Shown here piece after piece: positions 23,564 through 31,992 of a DNA stretch of 64,000 nucleotides. A program made the position numbers and the translations under genes. The stretch's first letter is position 1; every line of letters begins with the position of its first letter. The notes under the pieces were generated by a model, which was not told the origin of the DNA, made no database searches, and worked only from the letters and a program-made list of their open reading frames with translations. Source of the stretch: an uncultured Eubacteriales bacterium (GTDB lineage Bacteria; Bacillota; Clostridia; Oscillospirales; Oscillospiraceae); the NCBI GenBank assembly GCA_900552475.1, contig USAC01000001.1, positions 35,369 to 99,368 on the forward strand, given 5' to 3'.

Positions 23564-25003
23564 GTGAAGGGAAAGAGCACCCTGCTGCGCATCCGCGGCC
23601 TGCGCAAGCGCTGGATTTTCAGCAGCGTGGGGCCGATTCTGCTGATCCTTGTGCTGGTGTCTGTGATTCTGGCGCTGAGCCTTGCCAGCGGCTACTATAA
23701 CAGCGCCCGCACGACGCTGAAAACCAAGGCCAGCGTCGGCGCGGATTATTTCAACACCTATCTCATGGACACCTACAGCGACTATTACTATAGCGCCACG
23801 CGGTACGCCGCGAGCTTCGACAGCGCCGAGCGCATCGAGCTGCAGTTTCTCGACAGCTCCGGCCATATCGAGACGTCCACCCGTGGCTTAAACGCCGGCA
23901 CCGCGCCCGGCACGCCCGAGATCCGCCGCGCGCTCGAGACGGGCAAGACCGACATCTACGAGGGGCGTGACCCCGCCACGGGGGAGAAGATCCTGGCCGT
24001 GTCGTGCCCGCTCAACTTCGCGGGGACGACCGTCGGCGTGATGCGATACGTCACGGCGACGCACCTCATTGACCGGCAGATCGTTATCACCACCCTCATC
24101 ATCGCCGCCATGGCCGCGGTCGTGACGGTCGTGCTGCTGGCCTCGAACCTCTCACTCATCAACGGCGTCGTCGCCCCCGTCGCCGTGGTGACGGACGCCG
24201 CCAAGCGTATCTCCGGCGGCAGCTACGGCATCCAAATCCCCAACAAATACTCCGACGAGATGGGCGAGCTGGTCGACAACATCAACGACATGTCGCTGAA
24301 GATCAGCCAGAGCGAAAAAATGCAGACGGAGTTCATCTCCTCCGTCTCCCACGAGCTGCGCACGCCCCTCACGGCCATCACTGGCTGGGGCGAGACGCTC
24401 CTCGCCGACGAGAGCGGCGACATGGACCAGCTGCGCCGCGGCGTGCGCATTATCCTCAACGAGTCGCGCCGCCTGACGAACATGGTCGAGGAGCTGCTGG
24501 AGTTTTCGAAGATGCAGGACGGCCGCTTCACGCTGCGCGTCGAGCGCGTCGATTTGCAGGCTGAGCTCGAGGACGCAATCTATACCTACCGCGAGCTCTT
24601 CCGTCAGGACGGCATCGCCCTCGAGTATGAGAGCGGCGGGGAGCTGTTCGAGGAGCAGGTCATCGGCGACCCGGAGCGGCTGAAGCAGGTGTTCTGCAAC
24701 GTGTTCGACAACGCCGCCAAGCACGGCGGCGACGGCAAGCGCATCGTCGTCTCCATGGCGCAGGAGGATGAAAACTACATCATCCGCATCCGCGACTTCG
24801 GCCACGGCATCCCCGAGGCGGAGCTGCCCTACGTCAAGCAGAAGTTCTATAAGGGCTCGTCCAAGGCGCGCGGCAGCGGCATCGGCCTTGCCGTGTGCGA
24901 CGAGATCATCACCCGCCACGGCGGTACCTTCGACATCGGCAACGCCCACGGCGGCGGCGCGCTCGTCACGATCACGCTCCCGATCGCGCCGGACGAGACG
25001 TGA
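23564..25003 (+). CDS. Sensor histidine kinase (HAMP, HisKA, HATPase)
   Basis: 479 residues from a GTG start behind GGAAAGGAGA; an alternative in-frame ATG at 23513 would overlap the regulator gene by 13 bp. Transmembrane helices are near residues 20-45 and 165-190, flanking a sensor region of about 120 residues. HAMP follows, then the phospho-acceptor helix SSVSHELRTPLTAITGWGE and the ATPase motifs NVFDNAAKHGG, DFGHGIPEAE and GSGIGLAVCDEI. It is the partner of the adjacent response regulator. The extracytoplasmic sensor is specific to this family, so the ligand cannot be predicted. Confidence 0.93.
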   Translation: MKGKSTLLRIRGLRKRWIFSSVGPILLILVLVSVILALSLASGYYNSARTTLKTKASVGADYFNTYLMDTYSDYYYSATRYAASFDSAERIELQFLDSSGHIETSTRGLNAGTAPGTPEIRRALETGKTDIYEGRDPATGEKILAVSCPLNFAGTTVGVMRYVTATHLIDRQIVITTLIIAAMAAVVTVVLLASNLSLINGVVAPVAVVTDAAKRISGGSYGIQIPNKYSDEMGELVDNINDMSLKISQSEKMQTEFISSVSHELRTPLTAITGWGETLLADESGDMDQLRRGVRIILNESRRLTNMVEELLEFSKMQDGRFTLRVERVDLQAELEDAIYTYRELFRQDGIALEYESGGELFEEQVIGDPERLKQVFCNVFDNAAKHGGDGKRIVVSMAQEDENYIIRIRDFGHGIPEAELPYVKQKFYKGSSKARGSGIGLAVCDEIITRHGGTFDIGNAHGGGALVTITLPIAPDET

Positions 25004-25080
25004 GTTTGGCAGCAGAAAAATAGAACAGCCGTTGCATCTTTCGGCAATTTGTGTTACCCTATCTGAGAAAGGACAATCCC

Positions 25081-26034
25081 ATGAAAGAAAAACGGACGGG
25101 TGGACAGTTCCGCACCTCCATCGGCGGTCAGGCGCTTATCGAGGGCATCCTCATGCGCGGGCCGAAAAAGCAGGCCATCGTTGTGCGCTCGCCGGAGGGG
25201 CTGGTGCGCGAGGTGGAGGAACTGCACCTCATCAAGGACAAGTACCCCATCCTCGGCTGGCCGATCATCCGCGGTGCGGTCACGTTTGTGGACTCGATGG
25301 TCCGCGGCGTCAAGGCGCTCATGTTCTCGGCGGACTACTTCCCCGAGCTGGAGGAGTCGGAGCCGTCGAAGCTCGACCGCTGGCTCGAGGCGCACGTCTC
25401 CGAGCAGAAGCTCCAGAGCGTGATGGTCTGGGTCTCCGTCATCCTGTCGCTCGGTATGTCGATCGCGCTGTTTCTGCTGCTGCCGACGTTTATCGCCGGG
25501 CTGTTTCACGCGCAGACCCCGGCGCTGCACAACCTGATCGAGGGCGTCGTGAAGATCCTCGTCCTGCTGGCCTATCTCATCCTCTGCTCGAAGCAGAAGG
25601 ACATCAAGCGCGTGTTCTCCTACCACGGGGCCGAGCATAAGACGATCTTCTGCTATGAGGCTGGGCTGCCACTCACGGTCGAAAACGCCCGCATCCAGCC
25701 GCGGCACCATCCGCGCTGCGGCACGAGCTTTTTGTTCGTGGTCATCATCGTCTCGATCCTCGTCAGCAGCATCGTCTTCCCCTATATCAACTGGCAGAAT
25801 CTCTGGGTGCGCATCGGCGTGAAGCTGCTGCTGCTGATCCCGGTCGTCGGCGTTACCTATGAGTTTAACCGCTTCGTCGGGCGGCACGATAACATGGTCA
25901 CGCGGGTGCTCTCCGCCCCCGGCATGTGGCTGCAGAACTTCACCACGAATGAGCCAGACGACTCCATGCTCGAGGTCGCCATCGAAGCGCTCAAGCTCGT
26001 CCTGCCCGACGAAGAAGGCAGCGATAAGTGGTAA
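25081..26034 (+). CDS. DUF1385 family membrane protein (YqhQ-like)
   Basis: 317 residues. The DUF1385 core is visible as IGGQALIEGILMRGPKKQAIV at the N-terminus and as YHGAEHKTIFCYEAG and HPRCGTSFLFVV in the middle. About four hydrophobic segments are present (near residues 120-145, 160-175, 220-240 and 250-270). The family is conserved in Firmicutes, and its biochemical role is not established. The close neighbour prmC (30 nt downstream) follows it in many clostridial genomes, consistent with one transcript. The ATG follows AGAAAGGAC. Confidence 0.9.
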   Translation: MKEKRTGGQFRTSIGGQALIEGILMRGPKKQAIVVRSPEGLVREVEELHLIKDKYPILGWPIIRGAVTFVDSMVRGVKALMFSADYFPELEESEPSKLDRWLEAHVSEQKLQSVMVWVSVILSLGMSIALFLLLPTFIAGLFHAQTPALHNLIEGVVKILVLLAYLILCSKQKDIKRVFSYHGAEHKTIFCYEAGLPLTVENARIQPRHHPRCGTSFLFVVIIVSILVSSIVFPYINWQNLWVRIGVKLLLLIPVVGVTYEFNRFVGRHDNMVTRVLSAPGMWLQNFTTNEPDDSMLEVAIEALKLVLPDEEGSDKW

Positions 26035-26064
26035 TCTCCATTAAAACGATAACAGGAGTCAATC

Positions 26065-26931
26065 ATGGCCATCACATATAACAATCTGTATATGGATATC
26101 CGGCAGGAGCTGCACCGTGCCGGGATCCAGGCTGCGACGCTCGAGGCGCGGGAGCTGGTGTGCTTCGCCGCAGGGAAAACGCGCGAGCAGTTCGTGCGCG
26201 ACGGGCGGCTCTATGTCCCGCAGGACGTGGAGGAGCAGGCCCGCGCGCTCATGCGCCGACACCTCGCGGGCGAGCCGTTGGCCTATCTCATCGGCGAGTG
26301 GGAGTTTTACGGCCTGCCGCTCGACATCTCCGAGCAGGTGCTCATCCCCCGCAGCGACACGGAGGTGCTCGCGGGCGAGGCGATCCGCTGGCTGCAGACG
26401 CAGCAGGACGCGCGCGTGCTCGACCTCTGCGCGGGGAGCGGCTGCGTGGGGCTGGCCGTCGCGTCGCAGGTACACGCCTGCCGCGTCGTCCTCGGCGAGA
26501 AGTCCGAGGCCGCGCTGCGCATCTGCCGGCAGAACATCCGCCGTAGCGGCCTGCTCGGCCGCGTGACGCCCATGCCCGCCGACGCGCTTGAGCCGCCGAC
26601 GCGGCAGCTCGGGGAGTTTGACTGCATCGTCTGCAACCCGCCCTATATCCCGACGCAGGATATCGAGACGCTCGATGTCTCCGTGCGCGACTATGAGCCG
26701 CACATGGCGCTCGACGGCGGTGAGGACGGGTTGGAATTCTACCGCGCGATCAGCGAGAACTGGCGCGAAGCGCTCCACCCCGGCGCCCGGCTCTATTTCG
26801 AGGTCGGCATCGGGCAGGCGGACAGCGTTCTGCGCATCATGCGGCGGCAGGGCTTCGGCGAGCTGGAGATTGTCCCAGACACGGCGGGCATTCCCCGCGT
26901 CGTGTACGGCACACTGTATAATGAAATTTAA
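26065..26931 (+). CDS. prmC: Peptide chain release factor N5-glutamine methyltransferase PrmC
   Basis: 288 residues. The N-terminal helical domain recognises release factors (ELVCFAAGKTREQFVRDG). The SAM-dependent methyltransferase fold has VLDLCAGSGCVGLAVASQ. The catalytic NPPY motif is in FDCIVCNPPYIPTQD near residue 192. It methylates the Gln of the GGQ motif in RF1 and RF2, so it affects termination efficiency. This links to the amber-codon question in cysS, although no direct connection is shown. The ATG is preceded by ACAGGAG. Confidence 0.95.
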   Translation: MAITYNNLYMDIRQELHRAGIQAATLEARELVCFAAGKTREQFVRDGRLYVPQDVEEQARALMRRHLAGEPLAYLIGEWEFYGLPLDISEQVLIPRSDTEVLAGEAIRWLQTQQDARVLDLCAGSGCVGLAVASQVHACRVVLGEKSEAALRICRQNIRRSGLLGRVTPMPADALEPPTRQLGEFDCIVCNPPYIPTQDIETLDVSVRDYEPHMALDGGEDGLEFYRAISENWREALHPGARLYFEVGIGQADSVLRIMRRQGFGELEIVPDTAGIPRVVYGTLYNEI

Positions 26932-26963
26932 CCCCGGAATGATAAAGAGGAGGAATCAGGATT

Positions 26964-28070
26964 ATGGCGGCAAAGAAAGAAACCGCAGCGGCGGCCCCCG
27001 CAGTTTCCGATAAGAAGAAGGCGCTCGAAACGGCCATGCAGCAGATCGAGAAGATGTATGGCAAGGGCTCCATCATGCGCTATGGCGACGGAACGGTCGC
27101 CAATGTCGAGGCCATCCCCACCGGCTCGCTGGCGCTGGATCTGGCGCTGGGCATCGGCGGCCTGCCGAGAGGGCGCGTCGTCGAGATCTACGGGCCGGAG
27201 TCCTCCGGTAAGACGACGCTCGCGCTGCACGTCCTCGCGCAGGCACAGAAGCTCGGCGGCGAGGTCGCCTTCGTCGACGCGGAGCACGCGCTCGACCCGA
27301 CGTATGCCCGCGCGCTGGGCGTGAAGGTGGAGGACATGCTCATCTCCCAGCCCGACACCGGCGAGCAGGCGCTCGAGATCACCGAGGCGCTCGTGCGCTC
27401 CGGCGCGATCGACGTCGTCGTGGTCGACTCCGTGGCCGCGCTCGTGCCGCGTGCGGAGATCGAGGGTGAGATGGGCGACAGCTTTGTCGGCCTGCACGCC
27501 CGCCTGATGAGTCAGGCGCTGCGCAAGCTCACGGGCATCATCGCCAAGACGAACTCCATCGTCATCTTCATTAACCAGCTGCGCGAGAAGGTCGGCGTCA
27601 TGTATGGCAATCCCGAGGTCACGACCGGCGGCCGCGCGCTGAAGTTCTATGCCTCCGTGCGCATCGACGTGCGCCGCATCGAGTCGCTGAAGTCCGGCGG
27701 CGAGATCATCGGCAACCGCACCCGCGCGAAGGTCGTCAAGAATAAGGTCGCGCCCCCCTTCCGCGAGGCAGAGTTCGACATCATGTACGGCGAGGGTATC
27801 TCCCGTCTCGGCGAGATGCTCGACCTCGGCGTGAAGCTCGACCTCGTGCAGAAGAGCGGGTCGTGGTTCAGCATGGGCGAGGTGCGTCTCGGCCAGGGAC
27901 GCGACGCCGCCAAGCAGTATTTCCGCGACCATCCGGACGAGGCGGACGCCCTCGAGGCCGCCATCCGCAAGGACTTCCACAAGCTGATGTCCAACCAGTC
28001 CAAGGTCGCCGCCCGCGCCGCGGGCCGCGCGGTGGACGTCTCCGCCGACGATTTCGACGATGCGGATTGA
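26964..28070 (+). CDS. recA: Recombinase RecA
   Basis: 368 residues. Walker A is [14 protein letters not shown] near residue 77; Walker B is [12 protein letters not shown]. The DNA-binding loops lie in [16 protein letters not shown] and [19 protein letters not shown] ([16 protein letters not shown] follows). The C-terminus is acidic (SADDFDDAD) as usual. RecA forms filaments on single-stranded DNA for recombination and SOS signalling. No LexA-type box was recognised upstream. It overlaps recX by 11 bp. Confidence 0.97.
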   Translation: MAAKKETAAAAPAVSDKKKALETAMQQIEKMYGKGSIMRYGDGTVANVEAIPTGSLALDLALGIGGLPRGRVVEIYGPESSGKTTLALHVLAQAQKLGGEVAFVDAEHALDPTYARALGVKVEDMLISQPDTGEQALEITEALVRSGAIDVVVVDSVAALVPRAEIEGEMGDSFVGLHARLMSQALRKLTGIIAKTNSIVIFINQLREKVGVMYGNPEVTTGGRALKFYASVRIDVRRIESLKSGGEIIGNRTRAKVVKNKVAPPFREAEFDIMYGEGISRLGEMLDLGVKLDLVQKSGSWFSMGEVRLGQGRDAAKQYFRDHPDEADALEAAIRKDFHKLMSNQSKVAARAAGRAVDVSADDFDDAD

Positions 28071-28680
28071 GCGAATCGAAAAATCCAAGCATAAGCAGGA
28101 GCGCGTGCTGGTGTTTCTGGAGGGGGGGGACCTCCTCCGGATCACCGGAGTCGAACTCCTGCGCTTTGGCCTGCATAAGGACATGGAGCTGCCCGAGGAG
28201 CTGGTGGAGGAGCTGCGCCGCTCCGCGGAGCGCTCCGAGACGAAAGCGCGCGCCGCGCGCCTTGCGAGCAGCCGGATGCTCTCGAAAAAGGAGCTGTCCG
28301 ACCGGCTGGTGAAAAAGGGCACCGAGCGCGGCGAAGCTGAGGAGCTTGCCGACTGGCTCGAGGATCTCGGCGCGGTGGACGACGCGGCCTACGCGGGCGT
28401 CATCGCCCGGCACTACGGCACCATGGGCTACGGCCCCGCCCGCGTGTGCCAGGAGCTCCGCCGCCGCGGCATCGGCCGCGACCTCTGGGAGGACGCGCTC
28501 GCGCAGCTTCCCCCGGCCGAGGAGGCCATCGAGCAGTTCCTGCGCGCCAAGTGCAAAAGCGGCGCGCCCGACCGCGCCGCCTGCAAGCGCCTGTCCGATG
28601 CTCTGCTGCGCCGCGGCTTTTCGTGGCAGGACATCCGCCCGGCGCTCAGCCGTCTGGGCGAGGAGCTGCCCGAGGACTGA
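28060..28680 (+). CDS. recX: Regulatory protein RecX
   Basis: 206 residues, starting inside the last codons of recA. The three-helix RecX repeats are visible: [45 protein letters not shown], and [18 protein letters not shown]. RecX binds the groove of the RecA filament and limits its activity. The recA overlap implies coupled synthesis. The N-terminal ~60 residues ([16 protein letters not shown]) are a poorly conserved lead-in typical of clostridial RecX. Confidence 0.92.
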   Translation: MRIERIEKSKHKQERVLVFLEGGDLLRITGVELLRFGLHKDMELPEELVEELRRSAERSETKARAARLASSRMLSKKELSDRLVKKGTERGEAEELADWLEDLGAVDDAAYAGVIARHYGTMGYGPARVCQELRRRGIGRDLWEDALAQLPPAEEAIEQFLRAKCKSGAPDRAACKRLSDALLRRGFSWQDIRPALSRLGEELPED

Positions 28681-28712
28681 TGAGAATTTGAACAGATTGA
28701 GAGGATATACCA

Positions 28713-30038
28713 TTGAAAGTTTCATTCATTTCCCTTGGCTGCGCCAAGAATCTGGTCAACACCGAGCAGATGATGGCCCTGTGCCGCGAGGCGGGGATCG
28801 AGCTGCAGGAGCAGCCCGAGGGCGCCGACGCCGTGGTCATCAACACCTGCGGCTTTATCGACAGTGCGAAGGCCGAGGCCATCGACACCATTTTGTCGAT
28901 GGCGCAGCTCAAGGAGGACGGACGGCTCGGCAAGATCCTCGTCACGGGATGTCTTACCCAGCGCTATCAGCAGGAGATTCTCGACGAGCTCCCGGAGGTC
29001 GACGGCATGATGGGCACCGGCAGCTACGGCGACATCGTCCCCGCCCTGCGCGAGCTGATGGCCGGACAGCGTCCGCGCCGCTTCGCCGACATCAACGGTC
29101 CCGTCGAGGAGTTTGACCGCGTGCTCACCACGCCCGGCCACTATGCCTACCTCCGTATTGCCGAGGGCTGCAACAACCGCTGCGCCTTCTGCATCATCCC
29201 GTATCTGCGCGGCAAATACCGCAGCCGCCGCATGGAGGATATCCTCGCCGAGGCGCGCCAGCTGGCAGACGCCGGGGTGAAGGAGCTGATCATCATCGCG
29301 CAGGACATCACGCGCTACGGCACCGACCTCTACGGTGAGCACAAGCTCGCCGCGCTCCTGCGCGAGCTGTGCAAACTCGACTTCCACTGGATCCGCCTGC
29401 ACTATCTCTACCCCGAGGAGATCACCCCCGAGCTGATCGACACGATCGCGCAGGAGCCGAAGATCCTCAAGTATATCGACCTGCCTATCCAGCACTGCAA
29501 CGACCAGATCCTGCGCACGATGTGCCGCCGCTCAACGAAGGACGAGCTGCTGGAGCTGTTTTCCACCCTGCGCGAGCGCATCCCCGGTCTGGTGCTGCGC
29601 ACGAGCCTGATTACGGGCCTGCCGTATGAGGATGAGGCCGCCTTCGAGGAGCTGTGTCAGTTCCTGCAGGATGTGCGCATCGAGCGTGCGGGCGTGTTCC
29701 CGTATTCGCCCGAGGAGGGAACGCCCGCGGCCAAGATGCTCAACCGCGTCGACGCCGACGAGGCGCAGCGCCGCGCCGACCTCATCGTGGACGTGCAGTC
29801 GCGCATTATGGACGACTTCAACGAAAGCCGCATGGGCGACGTGACGGAGGTGCTCTGCGACGGCTGGGACGAGCAGTCCCAGAGCTTCGTCGGCCGCAGC
29901 TATGCCGAGAGCCCCGATATCGACGGGCGCATCTACTTCAGCGCCGAGCGCGACGTGCAGCCCGGTGAGTTCGTCCCCGTGCGCATCACCGGCGCGATGG
30001 ACGGCGAGCTGACGGGCGAGCTGGCCGAGGAGGAGTAA
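28713..30038 (+). CDS. rimO: Ribosomal protein uS12 methylthiotransferase RimO
   Basis: 441 residues from a TTG start with GAGAGG upstream. The N-terminal methylthiotransferase cysteines are in SLGCAKNLVNTE, VINTCGFID and VTGCLTQRY. The radical SAM motif is CNNRCAFCIIPYLRGKYRSR near residue 150. The C-terminal TRAM domain holds SFVGRSYAESPDIDGRIYF. RimO, unlike MiaB, keeps the SLGCAKN start and the PDIDG segment. It methylthiolates Asp in ribosomal protein S12. The gene follows recX by 32 nt and is probably in the same transcript. Confidence 0.95.
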   Translation: MKVSFISLGCAKNLVNTEQMMALCREAGIELQEQPEGADAVVINTCGFIDSAKAEAIDTILSMAQLKEDGRLGKILVTGCLTQRYQQEILDELPEVDGMMGTGSYGDIVPALRELMAGQRPRRFADINGPVEEFDRVLTTPGHYAYLRIAEGCNNRCAFCIIPYLRGKYRSRRMEDILAEARQLADAGVKELIIIAQDITRYGTDLYGEHKLAALLRELCKLDFHWIRLHYLYPEEITPELIDTIAQEPKILKYIDLPIQHCNDQILRTMCRRSTKDELLELFSTLRERIPGLVLRTSLITGLPYEDEAAFEELCQFLQDVRIERAGVFPYSPEEGTPAAKMLNRVDADEAQRRADLIVDVQSRIMDDFNESRMGDVTEVLCDGWDEQSQSFVGRSYAESPDIDGRIYFSAERDVQPGEFVPVRITGAMDGELTGELAEEE

Positions 30039-30046
30039 TTCCACTC

Positions 30047-30075
30047 TGGTCAAAGCGCCGCCGCCATGGTATAAT
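30047..30075 (+). promoter_or_regulatory. Probable SigA promoter of pgsA
   Basis: TGGTCA (30047-30052), 17-nt spacer, extended TGGTATAAT with the -10 at 30070-30075. Confidence 0.6.
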
Positions 30076-30117
30076 GACCCTGTATTTTAATCCGCCGCAG
30101 AAAGGATGTGGCTTCCC

Positions 30118-30645
30118 ATGCCCATGACAACCGCAAACAAACTGACAATCGCCCGCGTACTGATGATCCCCGTGTTTCTGGTGATCCTGTACTGGGGCTT
30201 CCCGGGCAGCAGCTATGTGGCGCTGGCCGTGTACATCATCGCGTGCCTGACCGACCTCGCCGACGGGTACATCGCCCGGCACTATAATCAGGTCTCGGAC
30301 TTCGGCAAGTTCATGGATCCGCTCGCGGACAAGTGCCTCGTCATGGCCGCGCTGTGCTGGTTCGTGGAAAACGGCGACATGGTCGGCTGGGTGCTGGCCG
30401 CGGTGCTGCTGCGCGAGTTTGCCGTCTCCGGCATGCGCCTTGTCGCCGTGGAGAAGGGGCGTGTCATCGCCGCCGCCTGGTCCGGCAAGGTCAAAACTGC
30501 GAGCACGATGGTCTGCATCTGCCTGATGCTCTTCGGCATCCCCCACTGGCTCAACCTCGTCTGCCAGGCCGTCATCCTCGTCACAACGGTCTATTCCGGC
30601 GTCGAGTATTTCGTGAAAAACTGGGATGTGTTCCGGGAGAGCTGA
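30118..30645 (+). CDS. pgsA: CDP-diacylglycerol-glycerol-3-phosphate 3-phosphatidyltransferase
   Basis: 175 residues from an ATG behind AAAGGA; another in-frame ATG follows two codons later. The CDP-alcohol phosphatidyltransferase motif D-G-x2-A-R-x8-G-x3-D-x3-D is visible as DGYIARHYNQVSDFGKFMDP followed by LAD, at about residues 50-75. Several transmembrane helices are present (LMIPVFLVILYWGF and others). It makes phosphatidylglycerol phosphate, the precursor of PG and cardiolipin. The gene has its own promoter and precedes a small membrane protein. Confidence 0.93.
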   Translation: MPMTTANKLTIARVLMIPVFLVILYWGFPGSSYVALAVYIIACLTDLADGYIARHYNQVSDFGKFMDPLADKCLVMAALCWFVENGDMVGWVLAAVLLREFAVSGMRLVAVEKGRVIAAAWSGKVKTASTMVCICLMLFGIPHWLNLVCQAVILVTTVYSGVEYFVKNWDVFRES

Positions 30646-30677
30646 CAAATAACCCCCAACGAGAGGAGCCGAGCGTT

Positions 30678-31190
30678 ATGATTCTTTCCGCCGTTTTGTG
30701 CGCGCTGTTTCCGTATGCATCCATTGGAGTTATCTATGTCCTGATCAAGGGATACTTCCCCGCCGCCTTTCCGTGGGAGATCTTTTCCGCGCTGCTGTAT
30801 ATGGCGGAGCTGTGGCTGATTGCGCTGATTGCCGTGCTGCTTCTGCTGAGACGGAAGGAGCGGTATACGCCGCTGGCGCTTGCACGCGCGGTGATGATCG
30901 TGAAGCTCGTGCAGATCCCGGCGTATGCGGGGATCTTGCTTCTGGGGCTGGGCTTTTCGCTGACCGTATATTTTGCCGTCAACGTGGTGTTCTTCCTGTT
31001 CGATGTTCTGACGATCGCGCTCAGCGGCCTGCTCGGCGTCGCTGCGGTGAGCCGCGCACAGGAGGAGGGCATCTTCACGAAGTACTACGCCGAACGGCTG
31101 GGGATCTTCCAGTTCATCTTCTGCGTGGACGTCGTCGCGTCGATGATCTCGTACTGCCGCCTGCACCGCGCGGAAAAGAGCGCGGGATGA
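30678..31190 (+). CDS. Small polytopic membrane protein, function unknown
   Basis: 170 residues with about four or five hydrophobic segments (LCALFPYASIGVIYVLI, ALLYMAELWLIALIAVLLLL, LVQIPAYAGILLLGLG, YFAVNVVFFLFDVLTIAL, FQFIFCVDVVASMI). It has no signature I recognise. The ATG follows GAGAGGAGCCGAGCG, 32 nt after pgsA, so it is likely cotranscribed. Base composition matches its neighbours up to the stop, after which the sequence becomes less GC-rich. Confidence 0.65.
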   Translation: MILSAVLCALFPYASIGVIYVLIKGYFPAAFPWEIFSALLYMAELWLIALIAVLLLLRRKERYTPLALARAVMIVKLVQIPAYAGILLLGLGFSLTVYFAVNVVFFLFDVLTIALSGLLGVAAVSRAQEEGIFTKYYAERLGIFQFIFCVDVVASMISYCRLHRAEKSAG

Positions 31191-31210
31191 TTTGCAAACA
31201 CTCTGCTGCA

Positions 31211-31650
31211 ATGGCGACAAAATCCCCGCTTGAAAAAAGCGAAACTGCGGCCAACACAGAGCTGGTGGTAAGCGATGATGTGACCGCAAGAATTTCGGCA
31301 AGTATGCAAAGGAAATCGAACTTATTGAAGACTATGCGGGGCGCTGCATGACGCATCTGACGAGAGACAATCTCAACGGAATCAAGTACGTCGCCGCACT
31401 TCACCATGATGACGACGAAATTGTAACACACCGAACCTGCTTTGCCGTGCTGTACGGAACGGTTGTCCAGACTGCCTTTGGGCGGCGTTATATTGATCCG
31501 GATACAGCGACAATAGTGGATTATACCCTGCTGGCGTCGATCGGCGTCCCAACCTATTGCGGGCAGGCTCGGCATGGTGGGACCCTGTATTTTTCCGGAC
31601 CCTATGCGTACCGTTCAGCATTCGAGAGCCACCCGTCTCCGTTTATCTGA
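31211..31650 (+). pseudogene. Frameshifted hypothetical protein gene
   Basis: An ATG frame from 31211 (MATKSPLEKSETAANTELVV) runs to about 31288. The sense then continues in the next frame as KNFGKYAKEIELIEDYAGRC and MTHLTRDNLNGIKYVAALHH, up to 31650. Adding one A to the AA at 31288-31289 would join the halves into about 145 residues (VTA-KNFGKY), so a single-base deletion is the simplest reading. The second half has GTVVQTAFGRRYIDPD and IGVPTYCGQARHGGTLYFSG. I do not recognise the family. It looks less GC-rich than its neighbours, which hints at a transferred remnant; a sequencing error is possible. Confidence 0.5.
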
Positions 31651-31674
31651 TTGCCGCAAAAATTCGCCCGCGGC

Positions 31675-31703
31675 TTGACACTGCGGGGGAATCCTGATAC
31701 AAT
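31675..31703 (+). promoter_or_regulatory. SigA promoter of the cysS T-box transcript
   Basis: Consensus TTGACA (31675-31680), 17-nt spacer, TACAAT (31698-31703). The predicted transcript starts near 31711, just before the T-box stem I. Confidence 0.8.
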
Positions 31704-31710
31704 TGAGCCG

Positions 31711-31948
31711 TCCAAAAAAATAGCGCGATGATCGGAAAGAGTACGCACCGGCGCTGGAAAGAGAAGGGCGGCCAGCGGCTGAAAGCCGCCCCACAGACAG
31801 CGGTGCGGAAAGTGCGTCCGTGAGCGCGCGGGATAACCGATGCCCGCCGCCCGGCCCACGTCACGGGGCCAGCCTTGAGCGAGAAACGAGAGTGGAACCG
31901 CGGAAATTATTTCGCCTCTCAGACCATAGGTCTGAGAGGCGTTTTTTG
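31711..31948 (+). promoter_or_regulatory. T-box leader, tRNA-Cys specific
   Basis: The stem I base is formed by GCGCG and CGCACCG on the left (about 31723-31749) with CGGTGCG and GCGCGC on the right. The specifier loop on the 3' side reads GAAAGTGCG, placing a UGC cysteine codon at 31813-31815. The conserved T-box AGAGTGGAACCGCGG is at 31889-31903. Its UGGA bulge can pair with a tRNA 3' end UCCA, and U73 is the tRNA-Cys discriminator. The terminator is CGCCTCTCAGACC, loop ATA, GGTCTGAGAGGCG, then TTTTTT (31914-31946). Uncharged tRNA-Cys should stabilise the antiterminator and switch on cysS. Confidence 0.93.
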
Positions 31949-31992
31949 TTTGCGAAATGGATTGAAAATGTGAAAATAGAAGGAGAATCACC

